DNA of 40,418 nucleotides from Paracoccus acridae (GTDB taxonomy: Bacteria; Pseudomonadota; Alphaproteobacteria; Rhodobacterales; Rhodobacteraceae): positions 404,923 to 445,340 of the forward strand of contig NZ_BMIV01000002.1 in NCBI RefSeq assembly GCF_014642735.1, written 5' to 3'. The position numbers were made by a program, and so were the translations under genes. This document shows positions 1 through 8,786 of this stretch, piece after piece; position 1 is the stretch's first letter; the number at the start of each line of letters is the position of its first letter. The notes beneath the pieces were generated by a model that saw nothing but the letters and a program-made list of their open reading frames with translations, was not told the origin of the DNA and made no database searches.

Positions 1-61
1 GCCATAGATAAACTTTTCTCTAAGTTCGGCTTTGGCCGGATTTTCCCTTTGCCGGAAAAAC

Positions 62-93
62 AGGTCGATCCATGCCCTCGCGTGGGGGGCGAC
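62..93 (-). CRISPR. Degenerate leader-distal CRISPR repeat, separated from its array by IS66
   Basis: Aligned to the 32-nt array repeat, this copy differs at repeat positions 1-3, 12 and 17 and matches at the other 27. No further repeat lies one unit farther left (1-27), so this is the terminal, oldest end of the array. Terminal repeats of CRISPR arrays are commonly degenerate. The sequence 94-113 that follows is the first part of a spacer; its second part is at 2163-2175, on the far side of the IS66 element. Confidence 0.85.
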
Positions 94-113
94 TTTCGCT
101 ACATCGCCAAGAC

Positions 114-134
114 GTAAGCGTCCGGTCTGACTGC
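114..134 (+). repeat. IS66 left terminal inverted repeat
   Basis: This 21-base end pairs with 2134-2154, with mismatches only at positions 12 and 19. The right copy overlaps the tnpC stop codon at 2132-2134. Confidence 0.85.
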
Positions 135-161
135 CCTGCCGCGCGGTGAGCGTGGGAGATA

Positions 162-563
162 GTGTCCGCTATAGATGGTGGACACTATGGTGCGAGCGTG
201 GCGCGTCGGACAAAGCGGCTTTGGACGAACGAAGAGAAGCGGTCGATCTGCCTGCAGACGACGGCTCTGGGCGTTTCGGTTGCGCAGGTAGCGCGCCGTT
301 ATGCAGCGAACGCCAACATGGTGTTCAAGTGGCTGCGCGATCCGCGTTATGCCCCTGAGACAACGGCAGTGGCGGCTAGCCCTGCCTTCCTGCCCGTGGA
401 GATCATAGACCGTGTCAGGAAGGATGATCTGGTTGTGACCAGCGAGCCGACACGTCCGCAGGAACTGATCGAGGTCGAGCTTGCGGGCGGTCATCGGCTG
501 CGGATCACCGGCAGTTACGATCCTGATGCTTTGGCGCGCCTGATCCGGGGCCTGACAGCATGA
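162..563 (+). CDS. tnpA: IS66 TnpA (OrfA) accessory protein
   Basis: The product resembles IS66 TnpA, a small helix-turn-helix DNA-binding protein needed with TnpB and TnpC for transposition. The motif [17 protein letters not shown], then [16 protein letters not shown] and FKWLRDPR, is the HTH region typical of this family, in the N-terminal half. The C-terminal part ([16 protein letters not shown]) also matches family members. The start taken is GTG at 162; GTG at 198 is an alternative. The stop overlaps the tnpB start as ATGA at 560-563. This is the only IS66 gene here that looks intact, but it is useless alone. Confidence 0.8.
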   Translation: MSAIDGGHYGASVARRTKRLWTNEEKRSICLQTTALGVSVAQVARRYAANANMVFKWLRDPRYAPETTAVAASPAFLPVEIIDRVRKDDLVVTSEPTRPQELIEVELAGGHRLRITGSYDPDALARLIRGLTA

Positions 564-907
564 TCCCCATGCCAGTCAACACACGGGTTTGGCTGGCGGC
601 CGGGGTGACGGACATGCGCAAGGGTTTTGCGGCGCTCGCGGCCTAGGCCGAGGCGGTGCTGAAGCAAGATCCGTTTGCCGGGCACTTGTTTGTCTTCCGC
701 GGTCGGCGCGGAGATCTGGTAAAGGTCATCTGGTGGGATGGGCAAGGTGCCTGCATGTTCATGAAGCGGCTGGAACGGGGCCGGTTCGTCTGGCCCGCGG
801 CCAAGGAGGGCAAGGTGGCTCTCACGCCTGCGCAGTTGTCGATGCTGCTGGAAGGGATCGACTGGCGGGCGCCAGAACGAACCTGGCGACCTCTGGCGGC
901 AGGATAA
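560..907 (+). pseudogene. tnpB: IS66 TnpB (OrfB), broken by an in-frame TAG
   Basis: The reading frame starts ATG at 560, overlapping the tnpA stop. It encodes the family's opening [14 protein letters not shown], then hits TAG at 644-646 exactly where IS66 TnpB proteins normally have Gln (ALAA-stop-AEAVLKQDPF), so a single CAG-to-TAG change explains it. Downstream the frame stays open to 907 and carries the conserved FVFRGRRGDLVKVIWWD and LTPAQLSMLLEGIDW. Its full length of about 115 codons is normal. A restart downstream would give only the C-terminal two thirds. Confidence 0.85.
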
Positions 908-966
908 TCCACATCGCCTGTGATCAAAGGATTCCCACGAGGGATCCAGCAGAATAAGCTGTCTGC

Positions 967-2134
967 ATGCTGGATCAGGCCGTAACCTTGCCGGACGACC
1001 CCGAGAAGCTGCGCGCCTTCACCGCACGGCTTCTGGCTGAGGTAAAGTCGCAGGCAATTCTGATCGAGAAGCTTCGCCATCAACTGGCCGGTCACCGGGC
1101 GCACCGATTTGGCGCCTCCTCCGAGACTGCAGACCAACTGCAATTGGCCCTGGAAACCAGCGAGATTGCTGCCGCCGCGATGACCGCGTGGATGAAGCTG
1201 CCCGACATCGAGGAGAAGGACAAACCGAAGCGCTGTCCGATCCCTGATCATATCCCGCGCATGAAGGTGGAACTGACGCCCGGCACAGATGCCTGTGCCG
1301 ACTGCGGCGGACAACTGCGCCGGATCGGCGAGGATGGTGAGGCACGAGCCTGCCACCGGTCTGAAGGCCGTGCCGAACGAAGAGCTGGAATATGTACCGG
1401 GCCGCTTCATCGTAAACCGAATTGTGCGGCCCCGGCTGACCTGCGCCTGTTGCGAGCGGTTCATGCAAGCCCCGCTGCCGTCGCGCCCGATCAAGCGTGG
1501 TCGCCCCGGACCTGGCCTGCTGGCCCATGTGCTCGTCAGCAAGTATGCCGACCATCTCCCCCTCTACCGCCAGAGCCAGATCTTCGACCGCGAAGGGCTC
1601 GACTTGGACCGCTCCACGCTGGCAGACTGGGTCGGCAAGAGCACGGCCTTGCTGGAGCCCTTGGCTGGCCGGATCGCCCAACTCTACGCTGACGAGAAGG
1701 AAGCCAGAGGGTCACCGCCAGATCGTCGCGCAGAACTCCGACGGGCTCATGCTGCTCCGGTCTTCGATGAACTCGAACAATGGCTGGCCGCGCAGCTGAC
1801 CAAGATCTCGGGAAAATCACCACTCGCGTCTGCCATACGCTATACCCTGGCTCGCATGGAGCGAACGCGCCCCTACTTGGAACACGGCATCCTGGAGTTG
1901 GACAACAATGCCGCCGAACGTGGCATGCGCAGCGTCGCCCTCGGCAGGAAAAACTACCTCTTCGTCGGCTCCGAGGCAGGCGGCAAGGCCGCAGCCATCG
2001 CATACACCCTGGTTGCAACGGCCAAGCTAAATGGCGTCGACCCACAGGCTTGGCTCGCCGACACCCTTGCGCGCATCCCGGATTACAAGATCACCAAGGT
2101 CGATGAGCTGCTGCCATGGCACTGGAACGGGTAG
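967..2134 (+). pseudogene. tnpC: IS66 TnpC transposase, frameshifted and internally deleted
   Basis: The N-terminal part (967 to about 1340) carries the IS66 leader region and the Cys-containing DACADCGGQLRRIGED segment. The frame then shifts, and homology continues in another frame from about 1355 (EELEYVPGRFIVNRIVRPRL) to LADWVGKSTALLEPLAGRIA near 1680. From there it jumps directly to QLYADEKEARGSPPDRR. Complete IS66 transposases have about 130 more residues at this point, including much of the catalytic core. The C-terminal part with LELDNNAAERGMR and GRKNYLFVGS is kept. A pairing of repeated RIA-type codons at the junction could have promoted the deletion (inference). Confidence 0.88.
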
Positions 2135-2154
2135 CGGTCAGAGCGGACGCTTAC
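2134..2154 (-). repeat. IS66 right terminal inverted repeat
   Basis: Reverse complement of the left end at 19 of 21 positions. It is followed directly by the right target duplication (2155-2162) and then by the second part of the interrupted spacer. Confidence 0.85.
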
Positions 2155-2175
2155 GACAAGACCAAGCAATCGCAG

Positions 2176-5100
2176 GTTTCGATCCACGCCCCCGCGTGGG
2201 GGACGACCCTGCCGGGTGGACTTCTCGGTGAGATAGCGGCGTTGCTTCGATCCACGCCCCCGCGTGGGGGGCGACACACGCCACGACCTTTCCGCGCCCG
2301 GCAGGACACTGTTTCGATCCACGCCCCCGCGTGGGGGGCGACGCGGAGAATAAACATGATCCACGCGCGTGATGGTGTTTCGATCCACGCCCCCGCGTGG
2401 GGGGCGACGCTTCAAGCCGTGGCTGGATGATCCGGCCACGATTGTTTCGATTCACGCCCCCGCGTGGGGGACGACCCAGGGTCACGTCACGGTTGCCGAA
2501 AGACAGGTAGTTTCGATCCACGCCCCCGCGTGGGGGGCGACTACGAATATCCTGCGTTGAGCGTGAGGCGCACCGTTTCGATCCACGCCCCCGCGTGGGG
2601 GGCGACGGCCTGGGGGCTGCGCCACATCATCCAGAGATGGTTTCGATCCACGCCCCCGCGTGGGGGGCGACTCCTCGGCAAGCCGCCGCGTCCAGGTCCA
2701 GGACCGGTTTCGATCCACGCCCCCGCGTGGGGGGCGACCTATCCGGCCGAGGTTGCGCGGGGGGTTTACATGGTTTCGATCCACGCCCCCGCGTGGGGGG
2801 CGACGTGGCGGGGGCGCATCCGGGCGACTGCCGGGCAGTTTCGATCCACGCCCCCGCGTGGGGGGCGACATGCCGCAAGTGGCGGCGAAAAGCTGACGAT
2901 CTAGTTTCGATCCACGCCCCCGCGTGGGGGGCGACTGATGCGTGATCTGTTTGCCCCTGACAGGGAATTGTTTCGATCCACGCCCCCGCGTGGGGGGCGA
3001 CGATCAGGACGTAGAGGTCAGCGTGGACGGGATCATGGTTTCGATCCACGCCCCCGCGTGGGGGGCGACCGCGCGGTCGTAGTATTGAGAGGAGGCCACA
3101 CGGGGTTTCGATCCACGCCCCCGCGTGGGGGGCGACGCGATCGCGGCGGTCGCGGCCTCGGCTGAGGCGGGTTTCGATCCACTCCCCCGCGTGGGGGGCG
3201 ACATCGGTCAGACTTTCAAATCAAGGCGCCTTGCGGTTTCGATCCACGCCCCCGCGTGGGGGGCGACGTCAAAGACTTGCGAAATCATCCGGTCGGCCCA
3301 CTGTTTCGATCCACGCCCCCGCGTGGGGGGCGACGCCATCTTTATGAACCAGTGCCACCATGCACTGATCGTTTCGATCCACGCCCCCGCGTGGGGGGCG
3401 ACGCCGTGGCTGAGTATCCATAAGGGAAATCCCACATGTTTCGATCCACGCCCCCGCGTGGGGGGCGACCTCGATGCCCCGGTCATTGGGCCAAAGGGTG
3501 ACGGTGTTTCGATCCACGCCCCCGCGTGGGGGGCGACGAGCGGTATGTGCTGGATGCAGTCACCGTGCCGCTGTTTCGATCCACGCCCCCGCGTGGGGGG
3601 CGACTGTTTGGCAGAGACCTCGACATTGACCCCGCGCAGTTTCGATCCACGCCCCCGCGTGGGGGGCGACAATCCGCAGGGTTCATCACGATACCCGTGG
3701 ACGGGTTTCGATCCACGCCCCCGCGTGGGGGGCGACACTGCTGCGACGCTTCGCCGAAGGTCCCGTAGGTGTTTCGATCCACGCCCCCGCGTGGGGGGCG
3801 ACTCCGTCAATTACTGACCTACGACCCTGAAACGGGGTTTCGATCCACGCCCCCGCGTGGGGGGCGACTTGTTGTAGCCGTTCGATTGCCGCTGAAAGAC
3901 TTGGTTTCGATCCACGCCCCCGCGTGGGGGGCGACAACATTGCACTCGGCATAATCCGGGCTATCGGGCGTTTCGATCCACGCCCCCGCGTGGGGGGCGA
4001 CGATGCTTCCACGGTCCGTCCAGCGTGACGACCGAGGTTTCGATCCACGCCCCCGCGTGGGGGGCGACCAGCCCGATCAGCAGCGCCTATCAGATCAGCG
4101 CGGTTTCGATCCACGCCCCCGCGTGGGGGGCGACGGTCAATGCGCTGGTGGCGGCGCTCGATGCTGCCAAGTTTCGATCCACGCCCCCGCGTGGGGGGCG
4201 ACAGCCTCATCGGCGTCATAGCCATGTGCCTCGGCCAGTTTTGATCCACGCCCCCGCGTGGGGGGCGACTCAAGATGTGCGCCCTCCAGGAGGACATCAG
4301 CATGTTTCGATCCACGCCCCCGCGTGGGGGGCGACCGCGCGGCGTGTCGTCAAAGAAGGGCGCGTCGTAGTTTCGATCCACGCCCCCGCGTGGGGGGCGA
4401 CGGCCCCGGACGTGTTCATCGAGAAGATGTTCCGCGAGTTTCGATCCACGCCCCCGCGTGGGGGGCGACGGGCGCTCAGGGTCTTTCGCGTCTGGTTTTT
4501 GAGGTTTCGATCCACGCCCCCGCGTGGGGGGCGACCGCCGGTGAGGCTGGAGACCGGCACGCCGATCAGGTTTCGATCCACGCCCCCGCGTGGGGGGCGA
4601 CAAGTTTCGGCGGCTCTTTCTTGACATTTTCATGCCGTTTCGATCCACGCCCCCGCGTGGGGGGCGACGGCGCGTTCCTTTCTGTGCAGAAACTGCAAGA
4701 TGGTTTCGATCCACGCCCCCGCGTGGGGGGCGACCATCGGCCAGGACGGCAAGGAGCGCACCAACGTCGTTTCGATCCACGCCCCCGCGTGGGGGGCGAC
4801 TTCCCGGCAGTTCGCGAAGCTGCGGTCCCGCACCAGTTTCGATCCACGCCCCCGCGTGGGGGGCGACAAGGGCTGCATTCCCCGCATCTGTCGCACTCAA
4901 TGTTTCGATCCACGCCCCCGCGTGGGGGGCGACTCCACTTGGACCCAAAGCAGAACTACGAGATCATGGTTTCGATCCACGCCCCCGCGTGGGGGGCGAC
5001 CGGTCCAAATGCAGTAGTGACGGCCGGTTCATAGTTTCGATCCACGCCCCCGCGTGGGGGGCGACTTGGCCGTTGAGCGGTCGCCTACCGGCAGCGGCGT

Positions 5101-5196
5101 TTCGATCCACGCCCCCGCGTGGGGGGCGACCTCAGACGGAAATCAAGGCGATCATCAATCAGGTGTTTCGATCCACGCCCCCGCGTGGGGGGCGAC
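2176..5196 (-). CRISPR. Type I-C CRISPR array, 46 repeats, 45 complete spacers
   Basis: The 32-nt repeat reads GTTTCGATCCACGCCCCC...GGGGGGCGAC on the plus strand. Repeats begin every 65-68 nt from 2176 to 5165, leaving spacers of 33-36 nt. The crRNA sense is the minus strand: the repeat then ends GGATCGAAAC, the usual type I-C 3' end, and the leader and cas2 lie at the right. Most repeats are identical. Variants are repeat 1 (2176) and repeat 5 (2444), both with G to A at position 28; repeat 2 (2244) T to C; repeat 5 also C to T; repeat 16 (3171) G to T; repeat 32 (4238) C to T. Including the interrupted spacer and terminal repeat there are 46 spacers and 47 repeats. I saw no repeated spacer by eye. 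Confidence 0.97.
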
Positions 5197-5380
5197 TGTA
5201 AAGGACTTAAGCAATTTGATTGTATAATAAAATCCCCTGCCAATTGCGAACACAGGGCCGACCAGCCGCCTTTTTGAGCGCCGGCAAACCCCACAGCTTA
5301 CAAATCAACAATTTCAAAAAGCTGCAGCGGGTGCGAACCTGCATCGGAAAACAAGCACGCTTGGGGTTCGCAAGGCTGAT
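5197..5380 (-). promoter_or_regulatory. CRISPR leader between cas2 and the newest repeat
   Basis: This 184-bp stretch separates the cas2 stop from the leader-proximal repeat. Its array-proximal 45 bases are AT-rich compared with everything around them. On the minus strand there is TATTATAC near 5222-5229 that could be a -10 element, with TTCGCA about 17 bases upstream as a weak -35. The leader role follows from position and repeat orientation; the promoter call is a guess. Confidence 0.6.
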
Positions 5381-5671
5381 TCAAACGATCAAAGGACCGT
5401 TTAGATCGGTGGCGGGTTTGGCGCCAACATGTTCCACGCGGCGAGACCAGTTCGCGCCGAGATAATAGTAGCGAAGGCTATCATGCGCCGGTTGGATGAT
5501 GGCCTCAAGCCGTGCCTTGAGCCTCGTCCACTGTGCGGGATCGACCTCGATTTCGAAGACCGAGAACTGCACGCGCTGGCCGTAATCCTCGCATGCGCGG
5601 GCGACCTGACGCAGGCGTTTCTTGCCTCCGTCTTCCATTGTGTTCACGTCATAGGTGACCAGAACCAGCAT
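5381..5671 (-). CDS. cas2: CRISPR-associated endonuclease Cas2 (type I-C)
   Basis: Cas2 forms the dimer at the centre of the Cas1-Cas2 integrase that inserts new spacers next to the leader. The 96-residue product has the normal length. It opens [10 protein letters not shown], the beta strand carrying the conserved Asp of the ferredoxin-like fold, followed by [22 protein letters not shown], the signature central part of Cas2. The ATG at 5671 starts one base after the cas1 stop (TGAGATG), so the two are translated together. It is the last gene of the cas operon before the leader. Confidence 0.95.
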   Translation of the reverse strand: MLVLVTYDVNTMEDGGKKRLRQVARACEDYGQRVQFSVFEIEVDPAQWTRLKARLEAIIQPAHDSLRYYYLGANWSRRVEHVGAKPATDLNGPLIV

Positions 5672-5672
5672 C

Positions 5673-6707
5673 TCAGGTCCAGAACCAAGGGGGATAGGCG
5701 TCGATGTCGCCGCGCAGATGACGGGCCAGCATTTGGGCCTGAAGATAGGGCACAAGGCCGAAGGGTGCCTTTTCCTGAAGAAAAGGATGCAGACGCTCCT
5801 CTTTCTTGCGTTCCTGCCAGGCTGTCAGCACCAGCTTGCGCGCGTCGTCGGACAACAGCACCGCGCCGCCCTCCATCCGGCGGAAATCGCCTGCCCGTAG
5901 CTGCCGGCGATTGACCAGCGACAGGGCCAGCCGGTCGGCAAGGGGTGCGCGCAACTCTTCCATCAGATCCAGCGCCAAGGAGGGTCGCCCAGGCCGGTCG
6001 CGGTGGAGGAACCCAACTGCTGGATCCAGTCCAACCGCCTCGCAGGCTGAACGACAGTCGTGGATCAGAAGCGTGTACAGGAACGACAAAATTGCATTCA
6101 TGGCGTCCAGCGGCGGTCGGCGGGACCGTCCGGTCCAACGCAGTTCGGGATCGGGCGAGCGGATCAAGTGGTCGAAGACCGCAAAATACAGGTTGGCCGC
6201 CTCACCCTCGGACCCGCGTAGCAGTTCGATGCTGTCATCCTTCATCTGCACCCGGCGCAGGATCATCGCCATGCGGTCAGTGACGGCGTCCAAGGCGGCG
6301 CGTGCAGTAGGCTCCATCTCGGACCCGTAATCGCGCAAGGCACGGCGAATGACCGCACGCTGGTTGGCGATCTTTCCCATGACGAACGAACGGACGATGT
6401 CCTCGGCGGTGTCCGCCTGCCGGTGTTGCGCGCGCCGCAGCAGAACATTGCCTGAAACCGGCCCCTCAATCCGGGCCTGGAAGCGCCCAGTCCGGTCCAG
6501 GATCGCGATGCTGATGCCGCGCCCTGCACAGGTGCCGATCAAGGCGGGGCTGACAAGGATCGGCCCGAAGACGACCACCGAAGCCAGCATGTGCAGCGGC
6601 ACCCGCGCCCTTTCCGCGCCTTCGATTTCGGCCACCAGATTTTCACCGTCCTTTTTGAGGGCGGCGCCTTCCGTGGTGACGTAAACAGTGTTGAGAAGCT
6701 TCTTCAC
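5673..6707 (-). CDS. cas1: CRISPR-associated integrase Cas1 (type I-C)
   Basis: Cas1 is the metal-dependent integrase of spacer acquisition. The 344-residue product has the N-terminal beta domain followed by the helical catalytic domain. Candidate metal ligands are Glu167/Glu169 in [11 protein letters not shown], His235 in [12 protein letters not shown] and the acidic group Asp247-Glu250 just after it, in the family's order. A family-typical [19 protein letters not shown] lies near 58-76. The ATG start overlaps the cas4 stop by 4 bases. Nothing suggests inactivation, so acquisition machinery seems complete (Cas1, Cas2, Cas4). Confidence 0.96.
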   Translation of the reverse strand: MKKLLNTVYVTTEGAALKKDGENLVAEIEGAERARVPLHMLASVVVFGPILVSPALIGTCAGRGISIAILDRTGRFQARIEGPVSGNVLLRRAQHRQADTAEDIVRSFVMGKIANQRAVIRRALRDYGSEMEPTARAALDAVTDRMAMILRRVQMKDDSIELLRGSEGEAANLYFAVFDHLIRSPDPELRWTGRSRRPPLDAMNAILSFLYTLLIHDCRSACEAVGLDPAVGFLHRDRPGRPSLALDLMEELRAPLADRLALSLVNRRQLRAGDFRRMEGGAVLLSDDARKLVLTAWQERKKEERLHPFLQEKAPFGLVPYLQAQMLARHLRGDIDAYPPWFWT

Positions 6708-7354
6708 GGCGCCTCCAGCGCGCGGGACAGCATCCGGTCACGCCATTGCCGAACCGGACGGGCGACGGTTTCCGGCCGGCAGAGTTCCAGCAGCGAACAG
6801 GCGCGGCAACGGGACTTGTGAGGGGTAGGAGGCGGGGTGCTTCCACTGGCAAGGGCGGCCGCCAAACCTGCCACCGCAGCCTCGGTCAAGGCGCGAAGTT
6901 CCGGGTCGAAGGGCACGGTGACGCGGCGCTTGGTCTGGGCATAGAACAACGCGCCTTCAGGCACAGGGCGGCCAGTCATTTCCTCGAGGCACAGGGCTTG
7001 CGCGCAAAGCTGCGCCTCGTCGGCGCGGTGCAGCTTGGGCTTGCCGCGCTTGTATTCCACGGGAAAGGCCCTTTCACCATCCGGTCCGGGGGCAAATTCG
7101 ACAAGATCGGCCACCCCGGCCAGGTTCAGCCGCTTTGAGGCAAGCGGCAGGGCCAGTACCCGCCGCACCCCTCTTGCCTTGCGGCTGCCGCCCTTGTCGG
7201 CGACTGCATGCAGGACGTCGCCTTCGGCCGTAAAGCGGTTGTCGGCCCAAAGCCGTTCCAGATGGATCAGGGCTGCCTGCCGCAGACAATAGACCGCATG
7301 TTGCACCGCCGAGATGGGAATGGGTTCCTCATCGGCAGGCAGGGCAACCGGCAT
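6704..7354 (-). CDS. cas4: CRISPR-associated exonuclease Cas4 (type I-C)
   Basis: Cas4 is an iron-sulphur PD-(D/E)XK nuclease that trims prespacers and selects those with the right PAM before integration. The 216-residue protein shows Cys23 in YCLRQ, then the nuclease residues Asp83 (GVADLVEF) and Glu100-Tyr-Lys102 (VEYKRG), then Cys183, Cys186 and Cys192 (SRCRACSLLELC), the four cysteines expected for a 4Fe-4S cluster. It ends 4 bases into cas1 and begins 5 bases after the cas7 stop. All key residues are present. Confidence 0.95.
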   Translation of the reverse strand: MPVALPADEEPIPISAVQHAVYCLRQAALIHLERLWADNRFTAEGDVLHAVADKGGSRKARGVRRVLALPLASKRLNLAGVADLVEFAPGPDGERAFPVEYKRGKPKLHRADEAQLCAQALCLEEMTGRPVPEGALFYAQTKRRVTVPFDPELRALTEAAVAGLAAALASGSTPPPTPHKSRCRACSLLELCRPETVARPVRQWRDRMLSRALEAP

Positions 7355-7359
7355 GGCGG

Positions 7360-8379
7360 TCAGACCAGATCCAGGATTTCAACGCCTTCAGGCAGCCCTT
7401 CGCGGTTGATCTGGACGATATAGTCCGAGAACTTGCGCGCCGGCGCAAGGTTGCCCAGGCCGCGGTCGTCAAGCTCTCGAAACTCGCCATCGACGTTGCG
7501 GCCGATCCTGACGCGGTCGAACAGCTTGTGCGCGGGGGCATTGCCCAGGGCATTTTCATGCCGGAAGGCAATCAGGCGCCGCGTCGTCATCTCGCCCCGC
7601 GCGGCCGAACGGTCATGTTCGAACATGTTTGTCAGGGCTTCGAACAGCAGATCAAGATCGGCTTCGGAAAACCCCGTCCGTTCCGCGAACTTGGCCGAGA
7701 TGAAGCCATGCGCGACATAAAGGCCATAGGGGACGATGTGTTTGCGACCCATGGTACGGTTATCGGTTCGGGTATCCCCGTCCTCCGCACCTTCTGCGCG
7801 TTTCTTCTGTTCGGCCTCATTCGTGGCTGCCATGCGCGTGATCGAGACTTCAACCGGCAGGATCGGCTCGACCGAGCTGGCAAAAGTCATCTGCACCGGT
7901 CCCTTGACCTGGCCGCAGTTGATCCCGGTGGACATCACAGCGCCAAAGGTCCGCACATCGAAGAAGTTGCGGCACATGAAATTGCGCAGCGCCTGAGCCT
8001 CGGCATCGTCCTTGGGGTTCAGTTTGGCGTCCTTGCGGGCCTTCGCGTCGTCGGGACGCACATCCAAATAAGCTTGACGATGCTTTTCGTTCAGGATCGC
8101 GCCTTCCTGAACATAGATATGATGCCCGGCCTCACCCGCGCGGGCCAGTTCGACATAATTGCGGATCTTGCGCTTCAGGCTGACATCGCTGACCAGGCCG
8201 TGACTGGTTTCGGGATCAAGGCGTGGCAGGTTGCCCGCATCCGGGTCGCCGTTGGGGTTGCCGTTGGTGACATCGAAGACAAGCACGAAATCATGGCGGC
8301 GGGAAAGCGTGGTCACAGGCAAGGATCCTTCGGCGGTTTGCAGGTGCTGTTCGATGAAAAGATCGGCCTGTCCGGTCAT
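7360..8379 (-). CDS. cas7: Cas7c (Csd2), backbone subunit of the type I-C Cascade
   Basis: Cas7 copies form the helical backbone that holds the crRNA spacer. The product has 339 residues. The family core starts at about residue 25 with RRHDFVLVFDVTNGNPNGDP and continues with DVSLKRKIRNYV, the RAMP fold region, and the NCGQVKGPVQ segment. The first 24 residues are an extra N-terminal stretch that I do not recognise. The ATG at 8379 overlaps the cas8c stop as ATGA, which supports this upstream start; an alternative GTG start lies just before TTLSRRHDF. Downstream comes cas4. Confidence 0.95.
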   Translation of the reverse strand: MTGQADLFIEQHLQTAEGSLPVTTLSRRHDFVLVFDVTNGNPNGDPDAGNLPRLDPETSHGLVSDVSLKRKIRNYVELARAGEAGHHIYVQEGAILNEKHRQAYLDVRPDDAKARKDAKLNPKDDAEAQALRNFMCRNFFDVRTFGAVMSTGINCGQVKGPVQMTFASSVEPILPVEVSITRMAATNEAEQKKRAEGAEDGDTRTDNRTMGRKHIVPYGLYVAHGFISAKFAERTGFSEADLDLLFEALTNMFEHDRSAARGEMTTRRLIAFRHENALGNAPAHKLFDRVRIGRNVDGEFRELDDRGLGNLAPARKFSDYIVQINREGLPEGVEILDLV

Positions 8380-8786
8380 GTGTCAGTCCCGATCAGGTCG
8401 TCATCGGTCTTGTTTTCGCGTTTGCGGAAAAACTCGCTGCGCTGATGGTAATAGCCGATGCCGAACAGGGCCTGCTCCGCACTGGCCAGGGATGCCGGGA
8501 TCGGATCGTCACCTGGATCCATAAGGTCGGTGATCGTGACCAACAGCCTTTCCAGGTTCACGGCGCGGCCGGGGTTCTGCTTGCGCAGCTTCGAGAAATG
8601 GTTCTGCGAACCCGCGTCCAGCGTGCGGAACACCTTTTGCGGCGTAGCCGAGGCCGATCCATAGAACTTGTCCTTGATCGTCGCATTGACATTGCCGCCC
8701 AATGCGGCCCGCTGAACTTCTTCATAGACGGCGAACAACCGGCCAAGGATATAACCCTTGTTCGTATTGGCGGGATCGAGCGCCAC
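8376..8786 (-). CDS. cas11c: Cas11c small subunit, predicted internal translation product of cas8c
   Basis: In type I-C systems the small subunit Cas11c is known to be made from an internal start in the 3' part of cas8c. Here the minus strand carries a full Shine-Dalgarno AGGAGG (plus-strand 8792-8797) five bases before an in-frame GTG at 8786. It would begin VALDPANTNKGYILGRLF and give 136 residues, close to the size reported for Cas11c. Codon-level coincidence is possible because Lys-Lys-Glu can encode AAGAAGGAG, but the spacing and start codon are good. An in-frame ATG at 8828 is a weaker alternative. Confidence 0.65.
   Translation of the reverse strand: MALDPANTNKGYILGRLFAVYEEVQRAALGGNVNATIKDKFYGSASATPQKVFRTLDAGSQNHFSKLRKQNPGRAVNLERLLVTITDLMDPGDDPIPASLASAEQALFGIGYYHQRSEFFRKRENKTDDDLIGTDT

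Larger units (their letters stand above)
114..2154 (+). mobile_element. IS66-family insertion sequence, inactivated, inside the last CRISPR spacer
   Basis: The ends are inverted repeats matching at 19 of 21 positions (114-134 and 2134-2154), each starting GTAAGCGTCCG, as is usual for IS66. It is flanked by an 8-base near-duplication, GCCAAGAC at 106-113 and GACAAGAC at 2155-2162 (7 of 8 identical); IS66 elements make 8-bp target duplications. The gene order tnpA-tnpB-tnpC is the IS66 order. tnpB has an in-frame stop, and tnpC has a frameshift and lacks its central part, so the copy cannot move by itself. Confidence 0.9.

Noticed and set aside
1..61. Further CRISPR repeats to the left of the terminal repeat
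   Set aside because: One repeat unit to the left (about 1-27) shows no similarity to the repeat.
2083..5294. Many overlapping open frames with repeated [16 protein letters not shown] or HAPAWGAT peptides on both strands
   Set aside because: They are translations of the CRISPR repeat. The 32-nt repeats with 33-36-nt spacers keep frames open by chance; such products are a well-known annotation artefact.
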